Assembly (NCBI RefSeq): GCF_002434505.1
Contig: NZ_DJKE01000003.1
Span: 1-64,000, forward strand
Direction: 5' to 3'
From: Brevundimonas sp. UBA6550
Lineage (GTDB): Bacteria; Pseudomonadota; Alphaproteobacteria; Caulobacterales; Caulobacteraceae
DNA: 64,000 nt
Both the position numbers and the translations under genes were made by a program. Every line of letters starts with the position of its first letter. Position 1 is the stretch's first letter. Below, piece by piece: positions 1 through 7,823 of this stretch. The notes below the pieces were generated by a model. The model searched no databases. It was not told the DNA's origin and saw nothing but the letters and a program-made list of their open reading frames with translations.

Positions 1-81
1 GGGTTCCGCCGATGCGGCGCCAGCCGACAGGGCCAAGGCGGCCGCTGCGCTGGAAGCCAGCACGAAAGTCTTCATACGCAT
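1..81 (-). CDS. Exported protein, N-terminus only (runs off the window edge)
   Basis: Twenty-seven codons are visible, reading MRMKTFVLASSAAAALALSA and then GAASAEP. This is a typical Sec signal peptide: two basic residues, a hydrophobic Ala/Leu core and a likely A-S-A cleavage site at residues 23-25. The start at 81 is preferred over the second ATG at 75 because a GGAGGG lies about ten bases upstream of 81. The mature protein is outside the window, so no function can be given. It could be any periplasmic or outer-membrane protein. Confidence 0.7.
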   Translation of the reverse strand, partial: MRMKTFVLASSAAAALALSAGAASAEP

Positions 82-335
82 AAGGGGGTATCCCTCCGCT
101 TCTGTTTATAGGGGGCGGGTCTACCGCCTGCGCGGGTCTTACCAGCCTTGCCATAGAAGGTCGAGGCGGAAACGTGACCAAGATCGATGCTTCTGCGGCC
201 ACCGTGACGTTGATGCTACAGATGAATTTGGAACATTGCCGAAGTTTCGCTGACTTCTGATCGCCCCGACGTCACAATCCGCACCTTAGCCCCACCCAAC
301 CACAGCGAGCGCAGGCGACCCTCCTTATCCGCCTT
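82..335. other. Intergenic region upstream of the partial exported-protein gene
   Basis: This 254-base stretch lies between the end of the MaoC gene and the start of the exported-protein gene, both on the minus strand. It should hold the promoter of the latter. Minus-strand GCTAAGGT near 283-291 resembles the Caulobacter -10 (GCTANAWC), but no convincing -35 pairs with it. No ORF, RNA gene or repeat was recognised. Confidence 0.4.
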
Positions 336-791
336 CTAGGCCCGAACCATCTGCATCCCCAGCCACTCGGCGATCAGGGCCGGCTTGTCTTCACCCTCGA
401 TCTCGACCGTCAACTCGTGCTTGAGCAGCCAGCGGCCGCCGCCCTTGTCCTCTGCCGACAGAAGCTTGAATCGGCCGCGAATGCGCGATCCGGCGCGCAC
501 GGGGGCCAGGAAACGCAGCTTGTCGAAGCCGTAGTTGACGCCCATCATCACCCCGTCCAACGGCGCGACGGCGTCATAGCTCATGGCCGACGCCAGACTG
601 AGCGTCAGAAATCCATGGGCGATGGTTCCGCCAAAGGGCGTCGCCTTGGCGGCCTCGGGATCGACGTGAATGAACTGGTGATCCTCGGTGCAGTCGGCGA
701 AGGCGTCGATCCGCGCTTGATCGACCTCGAACCATTTCGACAGCCCCACCTCGTGGCCGATCAGCGCATTAAGTTCACTGGCCTGCGTCAT
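336..791 (-). CDS. MaoC-family (R)-specific hot-dog dehydratase (NodN-like)
   Basis: A single hot-dog-fold protein of 151 residues, the usual length for stand-alone MaoC/NodN-like hydratases. The catalytic segment is DCTEDHQFIHVD at residues 33-44, giving the Asp37-x4-His42 dyad, followed by the conserved IAHG at 57-60. Family members hydrate or dehydrate (R)-3-hydroxyacyl-CoA or related acyl thioesters in the cytosol. The substrate cannot be read from sequence. AGGGAG and GAGGAC precede the ATG. It lies 63 bases downstream of the serine/threonine dehydratase gene on the same strand, but the two need not share a pathway. Confidence 0.85.
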   Translation of the reverse strand: MTQASELNALIGHEVGLSKWFEVDQARIDAFADCTEDHQFIHVDPEAAKATPFGGTIAHGFLTLSLASAMSYDAVAPLDGVMMGVNYGFDKLRFLAPVRAGSRIRGRFKLLSAEDKGGGRWLLKHELTVEIEGEDKPALIAEWLGMQMVRA

Positions 792-854
792 CTTGTCCTC
801 GCTCCCTTTTGGTTTGGTGGGAGGTTGACCCAGTGTCGAGGCGAAGAAAACCCC

Positions 855-1835
855 TCAGGCGGCGAAACGGTCTTCGATGATCTGGGCGTAGAGCGTCGGA
901 TCGACATTCCCGCCAGACAGGACGATGGCGGTCGTGCGCCCCTGGGCCTCGACCTTTCCTGTCAAAAGGGCCGCCAGGGAAACCGCGCCGCCCGGCTCGA
1001 TCACCAGTTTCAGGTGACGGAAGGCGAAGCGCATCGCCTCGGCGACCTCGGCGTCCGACACGGAGACGGCGCCGGCCAGGCGCCGGTTGATCGGCCAGGT
1101 CAGTTCGCCCGGCATCGGCGCCATCAGGGCGTCGCAGATCGACGGCGCCCCTCGCGGATGCCCCACCCGCTCGCCTGCGGCCAGGGACCGGGCGGTGTCG
1201 TCGAACGCCTGCGGCTCCACCACCAGGACCGAGGTCGCGGGGCTGCGTTCGGCCATCACCAGATTGATCCCGGCCATCAGCCCGCCGCCCGACGCCCCGC
1301 ACAGCAGTTGGTCCAGCGGCGCATCCGCCTGGTCCAGTATCTCCAAGGCGACCGTGCCCTGGCCTTCGATGACGAAGGGGTCGTCGAAAGGTGGGACCAG
1401 AACGGCGCTGCGCTCAGCGGCGATGGCGGCGCCGATGGCTTCGCGGCTTTCGGTCCAGCGATCGTACATCCGCACCTCGCCGCCGAAGGCGATCACCCCA
1501 TCGACCTTCACCCGGGGCGAGTCCGACGGCATGACGATGAGGGCGGGGGCGCCGACCAGGGCGGCGGCGGCGGCGACGCCTTGCGCATGATTGCCCGAGG
1601 AGAAGGCCACAACGCCGCGTCGCTTTTCCTCGGACGTCAGGCGACTGATGCGATTGTAGGCGCCGCGAAACTTGAAGGCCCCGGCGCATTGCAGCGTCTC
1701 GGCCTTCATCAGAACCCGACCGCCGACCGTGGCGTTCAGGCCGGGGCTCTCGATCAGGGGCGTGCGGACGGCGACGCCCTGGATCTGGCGGGCGGCGTCC
1801 AGAACGCCTTCATAGCTGGGCCGGTGCGTGGTCAT
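855..1835 (-). CDS. PLP-dependent threonine/serine dehydratase (fold type II)
   Basis: 326 residues, the length of the biosynthetic-domain-only enzymes (TdcB, serine racemase, hydroxyaspartate ammonia-lyase) and without the C-terminal ACT-like regulatory domain of IlvA. The PLP lysine is Lys55 in AGAFKFRG. The substrate-binding loop SSGNHAQG is at 79-86 and the phosphate-binding glycine loop GASGGGLMAG at 180-189. It probably deaminates L-threonine and/or L-serine to 2-oxoacids; serine racemase or 3-hydroxyaspartate ammonia-lyase activity is an alternative that sequence alone does not separate. It is divergent from glpK, with 56 bases between the starts. Confidence 0.85.
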   Translation of the reverse strand: MTTHRPSYEGVLDAARQIQGVAVRTPLIESPGLNATVGGRVLMKAETLQCAGAFKFRGAYNRISRLTSEEKRRGVVAFSSGNHAQGVAAAAALVGAPALIVMPSDSPRVKVDGVIAFGGEVRMYDRWTESREAIGAAIAAERSAVLVPPFDDPFVIEGQGTVALEILDQADAPLDQLLCGASGGGLMAGINLVMAERSPATSVLVVEPQAFDDTARSLAAGERVGHPRGAPSICDALMAPMPGELTWPINRRLAGAVSVSDAEVAEAMRFAFRHLKLVIEPGGAVSLAALLTGKVEAQGRTTAIVLSGGNVDPTLYAQIIEDRFAA

Positions 1836-1891
1836 ATGCTCCCATAAACCGCAACGTCGGCGTCGCCCAAGCCGCCGCAGGGAGAAAATCC

Positions 1892-3409
1892 ATGAGCCTG
1901 ATCCTCGCCATCGACCAGGGCACGACCTCGACGCGGGCGATCGCCTTCGAGATCGGGGCGAACGCCGCGTCGGGCGAGACGGGCGACCTGCGTCCCGTCG
2001 CCGTCAGCCAGATCGAACTAGCCCAGCATTTCCCAAGGTCCGGCTGGGTCGAGCATGACGCCGCCGAAATCTGGACGGCGACGCTCCAGACCTGCCGCGA
2101 GGTCGTCCGCAAGGCCGGCGGCGTGGCCCGCTTCGCCGCCATCGGCATCACCAATCAGCGTGAGACGGCGGTGATCTGGGACGCGGCGACGGGCCAGCCC
2201 CTGCACCGCGCCATCGTCTGGCAGGATCGCCGCACCGCCGACGTGACCGCCCGCCTGACCGCCCAAGGCCATGAGCCGAAGGTGCAGGCGGCGACCGGCC
2301 TGATCCTGGACCCCTACTTTTCAGCGACCAAGTTCGCCTGGCTGTTGGACGCCGTTCCAAGCGGGCGCGAGCGCGCGGCGCGGGGCGAGATCAAACTGGG
2401 GACCATCGACGCCTGGCTGATCTGGAATCTGACCGGGGGCCGGGTCCATGCGACCGACGCCACCAATGCATCGCGCACCGCTTTGATGGATCTGAAGACG
2501 GTCGCGTGGCGCGACGACCTGTGCGCCCTGTTCGACGTCCCGCGCATGGCCCTGCCCGCCATCGTTCCCTGTGCTGGCGTTATCGGCGAGACCGATGCGG
2601 CCCTGTTCGGCCGCCCTCTGCCCATCGCCGGATCGGCGGGCGACCAGCAGGCGGCCCTGGTCGGCCACGGCGCGCTGAAACCCGGCGACGCCAAGATCAC
2701 CTATGGCACCGGCGCCTTCCTGGTCGCCAATGTCGGGGCGGCGCCGGTCGCCTCGACGCGGCGCCTGCTGGGCACGATGGGCTATCAGGCCGGCGGACGC
2801 ACGGCCTATGCGCTGGAGGGCTCCATCTTCTCGGCCGGGTCGGCGATTCAGTGGCTGAGGGACGGGGTCGGCATGATCTCGCAATCGCGCCAGTCCGAGG
2901 CGATGGCGCAGGAGCTTCCCGACAACGGCGGCGTCTATCTGGTCCCCGGCTTCACCGGCCTGGGCGCGCCGTGGTGGGAGCCGGAGGCGCGCGGGACCAT
3001 CGTCGGCCTGACGCGGGATTCCGGCCCGGCCCATTTCGTCCGCGCGGCGCTGGAGGCCCTGGCCTATCAGACGCGCGACCTGCTGGACGCCCTGGCCGAA
3101 GACGGGGCCCCGCCGCTGAAGACGCTGAAGGTGGACGGCGGCGTCACCGCCAACAGTTTCGCCATGCAGTTCGTCGCCGACATCTGTCAGGTCGAGGTGG
3201 AACGTCCAGCCTTCCAAGAGATGACCGCCCTGGGCGCCGCGCGGCTGGCCGCCCTCGGCGTCGGCCAGGTTCCCGATTTGGAGGCGCGCCCGGCCGAGGC
3301 GCCGGCGCGCTGGACCCCGCGCATGGACAAGGCCGAGCGCGAACGGCTGCTTTCCGGCTGGCGTCGCGCGGTGAAGGCCGCCATCATCGCTGCGCCGAAC
3401 CGGGCCTGA
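1892..3409 (+). CDS. glpK: Glycerol kinase
   Basis: FGGY-family carbohydrate kinase of 505 residues, the normal GlpK length. The N-terminal phosphate-binding motif DQGTTSTRA is at residues 8-16, the glycerol-contact segment GWVEHDAAEIW near 52-62, and IVWQDRRT near 109. It phosphorylates glycerol with ATP to sn-glycerol 3-phosphate for phospholipid synthesis or catabolism. A good AGGGAG ribosome site precedes the ATG. No glpF, glpD or glpR is adjacent, so it is not in a classical glp operon here. Confidence 0.95.
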   Translation: MSLILAIDQGTTSTRAIAFEIGANAASGETGDLRPVAVSQIELAQHFPRSGWVEHDAAEIWTATLQTCREVVRKAGGVARFAAIGITNQRETAVIWDAATGQPLHRAIVWQDRRTADVTARLTAQGHEPKVQAATGLILDPYFSATKFAWLLDAVPSGRERAARGEIKLGTIDAWLIWNLTGGRVHATDATNASRTALMDLKTVAWRDDLCALFDVPRMALPAIVPCAGVIGETDAALFGRPLPIAGSAGDQQAALVGHGALKPGDAKITYGTGAFLVANVGAAPVASTRRLLGTMGYQAGGRTAYALEGSIFSAGSAIQWLRDGVGMISQSRQSEAMAQELPDNGGVYLVPGFTGLGAPWWEPEARGTIVGLTRDSGPAHFVRAALEALAYQTRDLLDALAEDGAPPLKTLKVDGGVTANSFAMQFVADICQVEVERPAFQEMTALGAARLAALGVGQVPDLEARPAEAPARWTPRMDKAERERLLSGWRRAVKAAIIAAPNRA

Positions 3410-3455
3410 GAGCCCGACGGCGACAGGAAACGCGAACAGGACTGACTGGGCCCCC

Positions 3456-4532
3456 ATGACCGACGCCTCTTCTCTCGACGCCCAGACCGCCTTTTCCGGC
3501 ACGCGCGAGGTCGATCCCCGCTACCGGCTGGACGACGCCGCGCTGGACGCCTGGATGGCGGAACACGTCCCCGGCTACGCCGGTCCGCTGACGGTGCGCC
3601 AGTTCAAGGGCGGACAGTCCAACCCGACCTATGAGCTGATCACCCCGACCGCCGCCTATGTCCTGCGGCGCAAGCCGCCCGGCGTCCTGTTGCCCAGCGC
3701 CCATGCGGTGGACCGCGAATATCAGGTCATCTCCGCCCTGGCCGCCCAGGGCTTTCCCGTGGCCAAACCCCACGCCCTGTGCCTGGACGAGGGCGTCATC
3801 GGCTCGATCTTCTATGTGATGGACAAGGTCGAGGGACGCATCTTCTGGGACCTGAAACTGCCGGGCCTGACGCCGCCCGAACGGCGCGCCGTCTACGAGG
3901 CCCAGACCGACACCCTGGCTCGGCTGCACGCCTTCGATCCCGCCGCCATCGGTCTGGCGGACTATGGCAAGGCCGGAAACTATTTCGCGCGTCAGGTCGG
4001 GCGCTGGACCAAACAGTACCGGGCCTCGGAGATCGAACCCGTCGCGGCCATGGATCGCCTGATCGCCTTCCTGCCCGACAGCCTGCCGCCCGAAGGGCCC
4101 AGCCGGATCGTCCACGGCGACTTCCGACTGGACAATATGATCCTGGCGCCCGACCGCGCGGAAGTGCGGGCCGTGCTGGACTGGGAGCTGTCGACGCTAG
4201 GCGATCCGATGGCCGACTTCTCCTATCTGCTGATCGCCTGGGCCATTCCGGCCAGCCTGCGCAACGGCCTGGCCGGGGCGGACCTGAAGGCGCTGGGCAT
4301 CCCTTCCGTCGAGGAGACGGTCGAACGCTATGCCGCCGCGACCGGGATGCGGCCGGCCGATCTGGACTGGCTTTACGCCTACAACCTGTTCCGTCTGGCG
4401 GCCATCTGCCAGGGCATCGCCGGGCGGGTTCGCGACGGCACGGCCGCCAGCGCCCACGCCCGGACCATGGCCGCCCAGGTCGGGCCGCTCAGCGACGCCG
4501 CATGGAGCTTCGCCAAGAAGGCCGGCGCCTAG
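3456..4532 (+). CDS. Phosphotransferase (APH/ACAD10-N-terminal-like kinase fold)
   Basis: 358-residue aminoglycoside-phosphotransferase-fold protein. The Brenner-type catalytic motif HGDFRLDN is at 220-227 and the metal-binding LDWE at 241-244. The overall look (KGGQSNPTYEL near 51, YVLRRKPPG near 68) matches the group related to the N-terminal kinase domain of ACAD10/11, which in animals phosphorylates 4-hydroxyacyl-CoAs. Here the kinase stands alone and no acyl-CoA dehydrogenase is next to it, so the substrate is unknown. It follows glpK by 46 bases and may be co-transcribed. Its stop codon overlaps that of the convergent DUF1223 gene in a shared CTAG. Confidence 0.8.
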   Translation: MTDASSLDAQTAFSGTREVDPRYRLDDAALDAWMAEHVPGYAGPLTVRQFKGGQSNPTYELITPTAAYVLRRKPPGVLLPSAHAVDREYQVISALAAQGFPVAKPHALCLDEGVIGSIFYVMDKVEGRIFWDLKLPGLTPPERRAVYEAQTDTLARLHAFDPAAIGLADYGKAGNYFARQVGRWTKQYRASEIEPVAAMDRLIAFLPDSLPPEGPSRIVHGDFRLDNMILAPDRAEVRAVLDWELSTLGDPMADFSYLLIAWAIPASLRNGLAGADLKALGIPSVEETVERYAAATGMRPADLDWLYAYNLFRLAAICQGIAGRVRDGTAASAHARTMAAQVGPLSDAAWSFAKKAGA

Positions 4533-5308
4533 TCGCGGACGGCGGCGCCCAGGATGCGGTGGTCGGTCTTGCCCTGGATCAACACCGCGACCGCATCGCC
4601 CCCGCGCGCCGGGGGCAGGGCGTAGAGGACCGGACGGCCGCGCCATTCGCCCAGCCGGCGCACCTCGCGCACGACATTGACGTGACGGACTTCGCGGCCG
4701 CGGTTCTCGCCACGCGCGACCTCCACCGTCTGGACGCCCGGCGTATAGGTGACGGCGACGACATCGGCCCCGCCGACGGGCGCGCGGCCCGAGCCGACGC
4801 CGACGCGGTCGCCGGTCTCGCGGAACTCGATCTGGGGCGGCCAGGACTGGCGGGCGGTTTCCTCGACGATGGCGCCTTCCAGCTCCAGCCCGTGGGCGCC
4901 GGAGACCTGACGTCGGCCGTCGATAACCACCTGCGGGGTGGAGACCCCGCGCTGGCGCAGGGCGGCGCGGTAGGCGCGCTGGCGCTGAGAGAATTCGGGC
5001 CGGGCGAAGGTGTCGGTCCAGCCCAGATAGTCCCAGTAGTCGACGCCATAGGTCAGGGCGATCACGCCCGGTTCGGAGGCCGCCCGCTCCACCGCCGTAT
5101 TGGCCTCGATACAGCCCCCGCAGCCCTGGGCCGTGAACAGTTCGACCACCACCGGGGCGGCGTTGCGGATGGCGGGGGGACGACCACGCTCGGCCCGCGC
5201 CCCGGCCGGCCCGCCGCCCGTCACGCCGGACGACTGGGCGGCCGAACTCATGGCCAGCAGCGCGCTCGCCATCATGATCGCCGAAATCGCCCAGCCCCTG
5301 GTCTTCAT
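4529..5308 (-). CDS. DUF1223 thioredoxin-like exported protein
   Basis: 259 residues. An N-terminal hydrophobic signal covers about residues 6-25. The segment VVVELFTAQGCGGC (53-66) carries a CxxC-type pair, Cys63 and Cys66, at the position expected for a thioredoxin fold, which is characteristic of DUF1223. These proteins are probably periplasmic redox proteins, but no reaction is established that I know of. It is the downstream partner of the prolyl oligopeptidase at 5381-7672 on the same strand, separated by hairpins. Confidence 0.8.
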   Translation of the reverse strand: MKTRGWAISAIMMASALLAMSSAAQSSGVTGGGPAGARAERGRPPAIRNAAPVVVELFTAQGCGGCIEANTAVERAASEPGVIALTYGVDYWDYLGWTDTFARPEFSQRQRAYRAALRQRGVSTPQVVIDGRRQVSGAHGLELEGAIVEETARQSWPPQIEFRETGDRVGVGSGRAPVGGADVVAVTYTPGVQTVEVARGENRGREVRHVNVVREVRRLGEWRGRPVLYALPPARGGDAVAVLIQGKTDHRILGAAVRD

Positions 5309-5341
5309 GGCCTCGTTCTTAGTCTCCGCCGCCTGCGACCG

Positions 5342-5389
5342 CGCCTCATATTCGCGTGAGGCGAGCCGACATGGACTCGATCAGTCCAT
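5342..5389 (-). terminator. Two tandem hairpins at the 3' end of the first peptidase gene
   Basis: A 7-bp inverted repeat (CGCCTCA 5342-5348 with TGAGGCG 5357-5363) sits beside a second 7-bp repeat (ATGGACT 5371-5377 with AGTCCAT 5383-5389) that overlaps the stop codon at 5381. Neither has a U-tract, so this is a weak terminator, processing site or mRNA 3' stabiliser rather than a clear intrinsic terminator. Confidence 0.35.
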
Positions 5390-7672
5390 CAACTGCTGCG
5401 AGAGATAGACATAATGGCGAGCCCAACGGCGGGCGTTGGCGACCGGATCGGCATCGTTGGAGTGACCCCCCGCCGTGTCCTCGTAATAGAGGTGGTCATA
5501 GCCCAGGTCGCCCAGGCGCGCGGCGAACTTGCGGGCGTGGCCGGGGTGGACACGGTCGTCACGGGTGTTGGTGGTCAGATAGACGCGCGGATAGGCGGCG
5601 CCGGGACGCAGTTGCTGATAGGCCGAGTAGCGGGCGATGAAGTCGGCGTCGGCCGGGATGCGCGGGTCGCCGTATTCGCCGATCCAAGAGGCGCCTGCGG
5701 GCAGTTCGTGATAGCGCAGCATGTCCACCAGCGGGCTTTCGATCACCGCCGCATTGAACAGTTCCGGGTGCTGGGTGATGGATACCGAGGTCAGAACCCC
5801 GCCGTTCGAGCGGCCGTAGATGCCCAAGCGACGCGGGCTTGTGACGCCGCGCTGCTCCAGATCGCGCGCCACGGCGGCGAAGTCGTCGAAGGCGCGCTGG
5901 CGGTTCTCCTTCAGGGCCGCCTGGTGCCAGTCGGGACCGAACTCGCCGCCGCCGCGGATATTGGCCTGGACGAAGACGCCGCCCCGCTCCAGCCACAGCT
6001 TGCCCATCTCGGGCTTGTAGGCCGGGTTCAGGCTGACCTGGAAACCGCCATAGCCCAGCATGATGGTCGGGTTCGACCCGTCCAGCTTCATGTCGCGCGG
6101 GCGGGTGATGAAATAGGGGATCTTTGTTCCGTCGGTCGAGGTGGCTTCATACTGTTCGGTGATGTCGCGCGAGGCGTCGAACTTAGGCGGGGCGGATTTC
6201 AGCTCGGTCAGAGTGGCGGCGTTCGCGTCCGCCAGGCTGAGCGTGGGCGGAACCAGGAAACCCTGGGTAGAGACGAAGACCTCGCCGCGTGACTTGGAAG
6301 AGTCGCCTAGGCCGACGGCGAGGTTGTCGGGGACGGTGATGTCCTTGCGTGGCCAGCCCCATTCGCCCCGGTCTTGAAACACAGCAGCTCTGCCCCGAAC
6401 ATTGTCGGTGTAGGAAACCATGACGCGATCGGAGAGGACGCGGACATCAGCCACGGCCTGACGCATCTCCGGCCGGAAGATCATGTCGGAAGCATTCGTG
6501 ATGACGATGTCCCCAGCGGCCGTCGCCGGATGCAGCACCTCCAGAACCTCGGCCAAAAGGTCGCCCGCCTTGCGATCCTTGCCTCGCCGCGACCAATCTT
6601 CTTCGGCGGTGAAGACGAGCTTGCCGTTCAGCACACCGTGGATGGAAACACGGGCGGGAAGTTCGAGGCGCACAGGCTGACCATCCACCAACTGCCACGT
6701 CTCCGACCGGAAGGTGTCCAGCGGGCGGCTGATGATGACGGCGGTCACCTTGCCGTCCTTGTCGCGATAGACGGCGGGGCTGACGCCATAGCCGCCGTCG
6801 CCCTGTTCGCCGCGATAGACCTCGGTCGCCTGGGTCAGGGTCTGGCCGCGCTTCAGCGTCTTGACGATGAAGGGATAGCCGGACTCGGTCATCGTACCGG
6901 CGCCGAAGTCGGTGGCGACCAGAAGCGTGTCGCGGTCCAGCCATTCGATGCGGTGCTTGCCTTCGGGCAGGCGGAAGCCGCCATCCACGAACCGTTTCGT
7001 GGTCAGGTCGAACTCGCGCACCACCACCGCATCCTTGCCGCCGTCGGACAGATTGATCAGGCAGCGCGTGTCGTCGGGCGCCAGGCAGTCGGCGCCCTTG
7101 AACACCCAATCCTTGCCCTCGACCTTGGATAGGGCATCGATGTCCAGCAGGGTTTCCCACTGCGGCGTCGCGGTCCGGTAGCTGTCCAGCGTCGTGCGAC
7201 GCCAGACGCCCTTGGGATTGGTCGCGTCCTGCCAGAAGTTGCCGACGCCGTCGCCCAGGAAGGACGGGCTGGGGATGCGGTCGGTGGCGGTCAGGATCGC
7301 CTGGGCTTCGGCGCGGAAGGTTTCGTAGCGCGGGTCGCCTGTCAGGACGGCGAGGGATTTGCGGTTTTCCTCGGCGACGAAGGCCATGGCCTCGGCTCCG
7401 TCCACCTGCTCCAGCGCCAGATGATCGTCGGCGGCCGCGACGCCGGCGGGGGTCAGGTCGCGGGGCTTATAAGGATAAAGCGGCCTTGGCTGTTCTGACC
7501 ACGTGATGTCGCCGTGGGGTGTCTGGTCTGGTGTCAGGGCGTTTCGAGAATGCGCCGGTCGTCGGTCGTCTATCTTCATGACGATTTCATCAACTGCACC
7601 CGTAACCGGCGCGCTCGCGCAAGCGCCCAGTAGAAGGGCGGGAATGGCGGCGGACAGGATCAGGTGACGCAT
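5381..7672 (-). CDS. Prolyl oligopeptidase-family serine peptidase, predicted lipoprotein
   Basis: 763 residues with N-terminal beta-propeller-type and C-terminal alpha/beta-hydrolase regions as in peptidase family S9A. The start MRHLILSAAIPALLLGACAS has a lipobox with Cys18, so the protein is probably lipid-anchored outside the inner membrane. The catalytic triad is visible as Ser622 in GRSNGG, Asp705/706 in DDRVHPGH and His737 in GGHS. It likely cleaves short proline-containing peptides. A paralogue with the same layout lies immediately upstream, so the pair arose by duplication; the two differ in export signal and nucleophile-elbow sequence. Confidence 0.9.
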   Translation of the reverse strand: MRHLILSAAIPALLLGACASAPVTGAVDEIVMKIDDRRPAHSRNALTPDQTPHGDITWSEQPRPLYPYKPRDLTPAGVAAADDHLALEQVDGAEAMAFVAEENRKSLAVLTGDPRYETFRAEAQAILTATDRIPSPSFLGDGVGNFWQDATNPKGVWRRTTLDSYRTATPQWETLLDIDALSKVEGKDWVFKGADCLAPDDTRCLINLSDGGKDAVVVREFDLTTKRFVDGGFRLPEGKHRIEWLDRDTLLVATDFGAGTMTESGYPFIVKTLKRGQTLTQATEVYRGEQGDGGYGVSPAVYRDKDGKVTAVIISRPLDTFRSETWQLVDGQPVRLELPARVSIHGVLNGKLVFTAEEDWSRRGKDRKAGDLLAEVLEVLHPATAAGDIVITNASDMIFRPEMRQAVADVRVLSDRVMVSYTDNVRGRAAVFQDRGEWGWPRKDITVPDNLAVGLGDSSKSRGEVFVSTQGFLVPPTLSLADANAATLTELKSAPPKFDASRDITEQYEATSTDGTKIPYFITRPRDMKLDGSNPTIMLGYGGFQVSLNPAYKPEMGKLWLERGGVFVQANIRGGGEFGPDWHQAALKENRQRAFDDFAAVARDLEQRGVTSPRRLGIYGRSNGGVLTSVSITQHPELFNAAVIESPLVDMLRYHELPAGASWIGEYGDPRIPADADFIARYSAYQQLRPGAAYPRVYLTTNTRDDRVHPGHARKFAARLGDLGYDHLYYEDTAGGHSNDADPVANARRWARHYVYLSQQLMD

Positions 7673-7681
7673 GGCTTAAAC

Positions 7682-7816
7682 TTTCCGCTCATCCCCGCGA
7701 AAGCGGGGACCCAGACCTTTGGGCGTTCGGCGTCGCCCGTGTCGTCGTGAACGCAATCCCAGCCGCCGAACCTTGCGAAAGCACTGGGTCCCCGCTTTCA
7801 CGGGGATGAGCGGAAG
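7682..7816. repeat. Inverted pair of 33-bp palindromic repeat units between the two peptidase genes
   Basis: Unit A at 7682-7714 contains a perfect hairpin (CCCCGC-GAAA-GCGGGG) and ends in ACCCAG. Unit B at 7784-7816 is its reverse complement with two mismatches. The units are separated by about 70 bases. Short elements carrying ATCCCCGCGAAAGCGGGGACCCAG are a common interspersed type in alphaproteobacterial genomes (from memory). Transcribed from the minus strand, the pair could form one long stem between the two peptidase coding regions. Confidence 0.8.
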
Positions 7817-7823
7817 AGGAAAT

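Noticed and set aside
417..1847. 476-codon plus-strand ORF opposite the MaoC and dehydratase genes
   Set aside because: High-GC shadow: Arg/Gly/Ala-rich translation with no domain, while the minus strand has two proteins with intact motifs.
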